Shown here: positions 51,784 to 52,766 of the stretch, in pieces
Layout of the letters: each line of letters starts with the position of its first letter
Numbering within the stretch: the stretch's first letter is position 1
NCBI GenBank assembly: GCA_018818425.1
Contig: JAHISB010000005.1
Location: forward strand, 1-52,766
Direction: 5' to 3'
Source of the DNA: Patescibacteria group bacterium
GTDB lineage: Bacteria > Patescibacteriota > Patescibacteriia > UBA1558 > UBA10009
DNA length: 52,766 bases
The notes under the pieces: model-generated
The model's database searches: none
Told to the model about the DNA's origin: nothing
Seen by the model: only the letters and a program-made list of their open reading frames with translations
Made by a program: the position numbers and the translations under genes

Positions 51784-52233
51784 TTAGAGCGAAAGCTGGT
51801 CTTTTAATAATTTACTCACTAAGCTGCCTTCGGCGCGTCCCGCTAACTTAGCCATCACTTTCTTCATAGCAAGCCCAAAACTCTCGGGGCCGGCTAAATT
51901 ACCCTCGCTGATTACTGATTGAATAACTTTAACAATCTCTTCTTCCGTTAATTCCTTTGGCAATAGCTCTTTAATAAGCTCGGCCTCGGCCAGCTCTTGG
52001 TTGGCTGACTCGGGCTTATGGCCCTGCTGAAAAGCCACAGAGGCCTCGTGGCGTTTTTTTAATTCTCGACGTAAAACTTTAAGCAAATCGGCCTCGGTAA
52101 ACTCTTTTCCTAATCTGATTCTTTCATTTTTAATGGCTGCTTTAAGCAATCTATAAGTACCCTTAGCCAGTTCATTTCTGGCCCTTAGGGCCTCTGTTAA
52201 TTTTTGCTCAATTTGTTCTTCGAGTTTTAACAT
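51784..52233 (-). CDS. yqeY: GatB/YqeY domain protein
   Basis: The 149-aa protein matches the YqeY family: a helical N-terminal part (AKGTYRLLKAAIKNERIRLG, from the YRLL.AAIKN motif), LLKVLRRELKKRHEASVAFQ, and a C-terminal GatB tRNA-binding-like domain (EEIVKVIQSVISEGNLAGPE, then FGLAMKKVMAKLAGRAEGS). The role is not settled; similarity to GatB suggests tRNA or aminoacyl-tRNA contact. It starts two bases after the rpsU stop codon, the common rpsU-yqeY order in bacteria, so they are co-transcribed. Confidence 0.95.
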   Translation of the reverse strand: MLKLEEQIEQKLTEALRARNELAKGTYRLLKAAIKNERIRLGKEFTEADLLKVLRRELKKRHEASVAFQQGHKPESANQELAEAELIKELLPKELTEEEIVKVIQSVISEGNLAGPESFGLAMKKVMAKLAGRAEGSLVSKLLKDQLSL

Positions 52234-52234
52234 T

Positions 52235-52495
52235 TTAATTTTTTCTGGCGCCTCTGCCCTTTTTTTTATTTTGCATCCATTCTTCCAGCTTGCCGACTTT
52301 CCTTAAGTATTCGCGATAACCCTTTACCTCCTCGCGCTTCTTAGCTTTCTCTTTTTGAGATAAGCTGCTTAAGGGCTTTTTATAAAACATTATCTTTTTG
52401 GCCTGGATTAGCTTGCCGCTTTGCAAAGTTTTTTTGCTAAAACGCCTTATTAAGCCTTCAAAACTCTCCCCGTCTTTGCGTTTTACTTCTAACAC
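52235..52495 (-). CDS. rpsU: Ribosomal protein bS21
   Basis: bS21 is a small subunit protein near the mRNA exit and anti-Shine-Dalgarno region. The 86-aa protein has the family start VKRKDGESFEGLIRRFSKKT and then the basic stretch MFYKKPLSSLSQKEKAKKRE. It is longer than the typical 58-70 aa, with a C-terminal Lys/Arg-rich extension ending KKKGRGARKN. The start is GTG at 52495, supported by AAGGAAGGTG seven bases upstream. The next gene is yqeY. Confidence 0.92.
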   Translation of the reverse strand: MLEVKRKDGESFEGLIRRFSKKTLQSGKLIQAKKIMFYKKPLSSLSQKEKAKKREEVKGYREYLRKVGKLEEWMQNKKKGRGARKN

Positions 52496-52564
52496 AAATT
52501 CACCTTCCTTTCTAGAAATTATTTAAATTAAAAATTAAATTAGTTTTAAATACCTTAAGTGGAT

Positions 52565-52590
52565 AAAAAAACACTATTTCTAGTATAGTG
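52565..52590 (-). terminator. Short terminator entering rpsU's upstream region
   Basis: On the - strand CACTAT-ACTAGAA-ATAGTG is followed by seven T. It would end a transcript coming from the right, beyond or inside the IS30-like element. This suggests that the gene once upstream of rpsU lay beyond the IS. Confidence 0.55.
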
Positions 52591-52673
52591 ATAACATATT
52601 TTATAAAAATAGTCAAATAAATTCAACTTGAGTTCAAGAAACTAGCGCAAATACCCTGATCAGCCTATATTCT

Positions 52674-52766
52674 ATGAATATGACTAAAAAATATTGCCGT
52701 TTAACCTTTACTGAAAGGGAAGAAATCAGCAAGGGGATATTTGCTAAAGAAAGCTTTTCGGAAATA
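52674..52766 (+). CDS. IS30-family transposase, N-terminal part (runs off the window)
   Basis: The frame is open from ATG at 52674 (a second ATG is at 52680) to the window edge. The peptide MTKKYCRLTFTEREEISKGI, followed by FAKESFSEI, matches the N-terminal helix-turn-helix of IS30 transposases, usual form Y..LT..ER..I...L..G.S...IA. The DDE domain is outside. The left inverted repeat should be just upstream (about 52610-52670) but cannot be confirmed without the right end. Confidence 0.75.
   Translation, partial: MNMTKKYCRLTFTEREEISKGIFAKESFSEI

Noticed and set aside
1-52766. tRNA or rRNA genes
   Set aside because: I looked for TTCGAATC/TTCAAATC-like T-arms with acceptor stems and for rRNA core motifs and saw none that I could support.

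Overview
The window looks like a chromosomal stretch of a Candidatus Patescibacteria (CPR) genome, possibly ABY1-like. The evidence is an AT-rich sequence, many small proteins, two surface proteins that start with a TrbC/VirB2-like double membrane segment, a competence gene split into ComEC and a separate metallo-beta-lactamase protein, an elongated Ndk, and a short bS21. The presence of release factor 2 and of normal TGA stops indicates the standard code. The class assignment is inference. Both window ends lie inside insertion sequences: the 3' end of an IS3-family transposase at the left, and the start of an IS30-family transposase at the right.

Region 1 (1-6.6 kb, mostly + strand) is accessory DNA with a defence flavour. 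It holds a type ISP restriction-modification gene cut by the IS3-like element, a TM0106-type RecB/RNase H-like nuclease, an AAA_15-type ATPase followed by a RloB-like TOPRIM-type protein (RloAB/PARIS-like) behind a promoter with two direct repeats, a YjzC-like small protein enclosed by inverted repeats, and a gene-poor stretch with decayed fragments and palindromes.

Region 2 (6.5-9.7 kb, - strand) is a run of small transcription units. Each has a near-consensus promoter and the genes have strong Shine-Dalgarno sites; several units end in clear terminators. They encode a divergent RlmN-like radical SAM protein, a Cys-containing 159-aa protein, and peptides of 32, 54 and 83 aa. Long structured leaders and an attenuator-like element accompany them. 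This is the best candidate here for an undescribed system.

Region 3 (9.7-32 kb, mainly - strand) holds ndk, a response regulator, a split comEC interrupted by a four-helix-bundle gene with inverted low-complexity flanks, a REP-associated transposase, cysS, a lipoprotein/glycoside-hydrolase operon, three unrecognised proteins (two sharing an N-terminal module), a pilin-like + strand gene, a VanX-like dipeptidase, prfB, a membrane-anchored single-ring Clp ATPase, an exported papain-like protease with NHL repeats, glnA and htrA.

Region 4 (32-52.5 kb, - strand) carries nrdR, ftsZ, ftsA and ybeY, then a surface module: two membrane proteins with calcium-type repeats, a 3,493-aa giant protein and its 674-aa paralogue. 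It closes with yqeY and rpsU.

A recurring theme is intergenic 'word repeats': short AT-rich words repeated with drift, often followed by their reverse complement. Several independent families occur, one of which flanks the four-helix-bundle gene and also exists as a gene-less copy elsewhere.
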